A stretch of 64,000 nucleotides of DNA from Edolisoma coerulescens (Eukaryota > Chordata > Aves > Passeriformes > Campephagidae), in the NCBI GenBank assembly GCA_013397115.1, contig VWZW01007182.1, forward strand, positions 443,602 through 507,601, written 5' to 3'. Under the pieces are notes generated by a model. It was not told the DNA's origin and made no database searches. It was given only the letters and a program-made list of their open reading frames with translations. Numbering within the stretch: the stretch's first letter is position 1; every line of letters begins with the position of its first letter. The position numbers were made by a program, and so were the translations under genes. Shown here in pieces: positions 61,545-64,000 of the stretch.

Positions 61545-64000
61545 AGTCCCCATGCACAGAGATGGGACAGTCCCCACAGGCTCGTGCTGCTGCCTGTGCC
61601 CCATGCTCTGCCCCACGTGGGCAGCCCGAGTGCTGTGCCAAGAGGGCAAAGAGGTGAATATATGAAACTGCACCCCAAAAGTGGGAAGTCAAAGCATGGC
61701 ACACACAGTGCAAAGGGAGAAGAAACCAAGCCCTGCTTCTCCCTGCTTTCTGCTCCCTTAGAGAATCACACAAGTACAAAACCATGAAAACAATAACCCC
61801 AGCTGCAAAGGCAATGAAGCAATTTGTTAGGGAGATGACATTTTTAATGAGAAACACTTGCTGGAGGAGAACAAAAGGCCCTGTTTGGTCAGAGAGATGC
61901 TCTTGATACTCTTCTGAAGTGCATGAAAAAGTAATTTCATTTAAGCGTCATACACAGAGCAGCTGAATTTCCTGGGGCTCCAGATGTTGTCCTGTGCAGA
62001 TGCTGAACAAATGGAACTCTGTATTGATGAAATGAAAAGAAAAAAGCAAGCCAACCTAAACCAAAACCCATGAACCAGAGTATTTCACATCTTACAAGAA
62101 GAAAAAGAGAAGAGAAAAATGAGAGAAAACCATGCAAATTGGGGGAAAAGGAAGTTCTTGAACACGGCAGCGTTGCCCATAGGATAGACTGTTCTTAACC
62201 ACCCGATGGATAATTAAAGGAGACGAGAATCTGGATTTGCAAAATACCAAGATCTGGCTCTGTTGTCTCTCTTTCTTGGCTTTGCTCCATTTCTCTTTGA
62301 CAGTTATCTGGCTGTGGTTACACTGAGTTTATTCCCTAAGAAGGGACAGATTCTGCACGCTTTTGTTAGGCCAGAAGTTACTGGAACATTCTGGGGTGAG
62401 TGACAGATTCAGAATTAACAATTGAAAAAACTATAATCAATATTTATAAAGGGTAAAAGTGCAAGCCTGATTCCTAATTGAAATGACATAAGTTGATGTC
62501 CTGAATTTTGGGGAGGGCAAGGGGTTTGGTGCCTCAGTAGTAAAAGATTTTGAAATAAGAGATCAGACCAATATCAGCTCTCACATTAATGAGGACTAAT
62601 GAAGTACAATGACCTTGATATTCAGCTACTTCATTCCTGAACTTTGGGGTGGGTGACAGAAGTAGATGTAGATGATTCCTAGGCTTTGTAAGCCATACAG
62701 GGCCTGTACAGATCCTGATGCAAATCAGAATAGCCTTAGGCCTGCTGGCTTATGCTCTCATTTTTTTTTTCTGCCTTTTTAGGCTCTGAAAAAATGGACA
62801 CTATTCACTCTTTCCTCTAAGGCACAAGTCTCCTTCTGACACAACATTATCCTTCTGCTAAGTGGTAGCAGATGACAGAGTCCAAAGCACTGCACAAACA
62901 CGAGAGCATTCCTGCCTCTTACTCAGGGCCCCTTCCCAAGAAGGCAATGCTGTCACAGACAACTCTGTCCTTGGAAAAAAAAAAACAAAACAGTAATAAA
63001 AGCCAGGTTTGTGATGCTGGTCCATCAGCAGGTGGTACTGTGTAGTCAGTTTATAGTGAACGAAGTGAGAACGATAATATTGTTTTAAATTGGGATTTGG
63101 AAAGGGTGGTTAGCATCACATCTGACACCTCCCCGAAGGGCAAAGCTAAAGAGTGACACACCAGAGTACACACCAAAGCAGGGGGAAGCACACAGTGGGT
63201 GTGTTAAGTAGATCTGAATAAGAATAGAGCTAAAAAATTGAAAAAGAAAACAATGTAGTGCAGGCGAGTTATGAGAAGCTGGGGACGGACCTTTTGTTTC
63301 TCTCTGTTGAGAGGTAGAAACAGGCAGAGAGCAGCTGCTCTCCTGCTCGGAGGGAAGAAGCTGCTCCCAGTAAGTCCCACCAGTCAGAGGGAAGTGATCT
63401 CAGAGTTCAGGCAAGAAGTAGATAAGAGGGTTGAGAAAGAACATTCCTTGTTCTTTTTTAAAAGCAATGTACCATAGGTCAAATGAGCTAGTTTTGTCCA
63501 AACTCAGTCAAACCTAAATCTTAGATGACCTAATGTAAACATCAGCAAACCAGCCACGGTGCTGGTGGCTCACAGAGGAGCATTGTGCTTTGGAGAAACC
63601 TGCTTGAAGCAATGCAATAAAAATGAATTGACCCTAGGATGGAAAAATCAGTTTTTACAGAATTATTGGGTGTGATCTAATGACTGCACTGAATAACCCA
63701 AATTCCAACAATAGGTAATGCTATTAAGCATGTTACCAGGTTTTGTTTCATGCATTTGTTGCCAAAGTAATCCCTTTGCATACACAGAAAGCAGTCAGTG
63801 AAACTTTACTTCTGGTGAGCACTTATGAGAGCCTTCTACAAGCAAGCAATCTGTTACTTTATATTCTAAAGAGGTTTCCTGAAGGCCTGCCCTCACCAGC
63901 AATCAGCAGCATACTGACAGTCTCCAAGTCTTGATTGCTAATGAGAAGGAAAAAAAAAATCACTGGGGAAGAGGGAAACTAAAGATACATAAGATATTTT
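61545..64000. other. No gene seen
   Basis: Unique sequence after the CR1 at 61.4 kb. An acceptor (tttgtttctctctgttgag) and donor (CTCCCA|gtaagtccc) around 63312-63369 on the plus strand bracket an exon-like unit open in two frames. It has no partner exon. Confidence 0.25.

Overview
The window looks like avian nuclear DNA. The recognisable interspersed repeats are almost all CR1 LINE 3' ends. Their landmarks are CAGAATGG/TTTGGGTTGGAA at the 3' terminus and the 'accttaaagatcat', 'gccttgaacac' and 'gtgagggtggtgaggc' blocks. There are at most faint traces of old MIR-type SINEs, no Alu/L1-type elements, and long unique AT-leaning stretches. A bird, probably a neoavian or passerine, fits best. I cannot name the species. 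No open reading frame is long enough to be a single-exon gene, and I see no rRNA, tRNA, CRISPR array or intact transposon.

The best candidate gene is a set of small exons on the minus strand. Four short stretches (10470-10524, 10017-10058, 9740-9826, 7655-7733) each have a splice acceptor and donor in the right order, one shared open frame and matching codon phases at every junction. Together they read as about 87 residues of ordinary-looking protein. Two more stretches further 5', a 9-nt microexon at 15182-15190 and a 69-nt exon at 18288-18356, have the best splice signals in the window and also keep frame (phase 0 at both ends). I do not recognise the protein. The true 5' and 3' ends are not visible. 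The model rests on splice-site reading by eye, and decoy exons with open frames also occur in the window, so it is provisional.

At 4980-5470 a strong CpG island (with one undetermined base at 5259) sits 3' of these exons. It is followed on the minus strand by a consensus splice donor, so it looks like a promoter and first exon inside or just beyond the gene. To the right of about 19 kb I find no gene I can defend. That part is intron or intergenic DNA with CR1 remnants at 19.4, 26.8, 46.6, 51.3-51.8, 60.7 and 61.4 kb, a duplicated 100-bp element at 19.2/20.2 kb, simple repeats, and several AT-rich blocks that read like conserved non-coding enhancers (1.5-2.1, 31.0-31.6, 38.2-38.6, 44.6-45.2, 48.2-48.5 kb).

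The most striking non-genic structures are a perfect 24-bp palindrome at 46941-46964, a perfect 12-bp inverted repeat in the 1.6-kb block, three other perfect hairpins (27.7, 47.5, 50.2 kb) and a run of 21 G at 10680-10700. I found no convincing previously undescribed system. The unrecognised intron-rich gene with a 9-nt microexon and an apparent internal CpG promoter is the part most worth checking.
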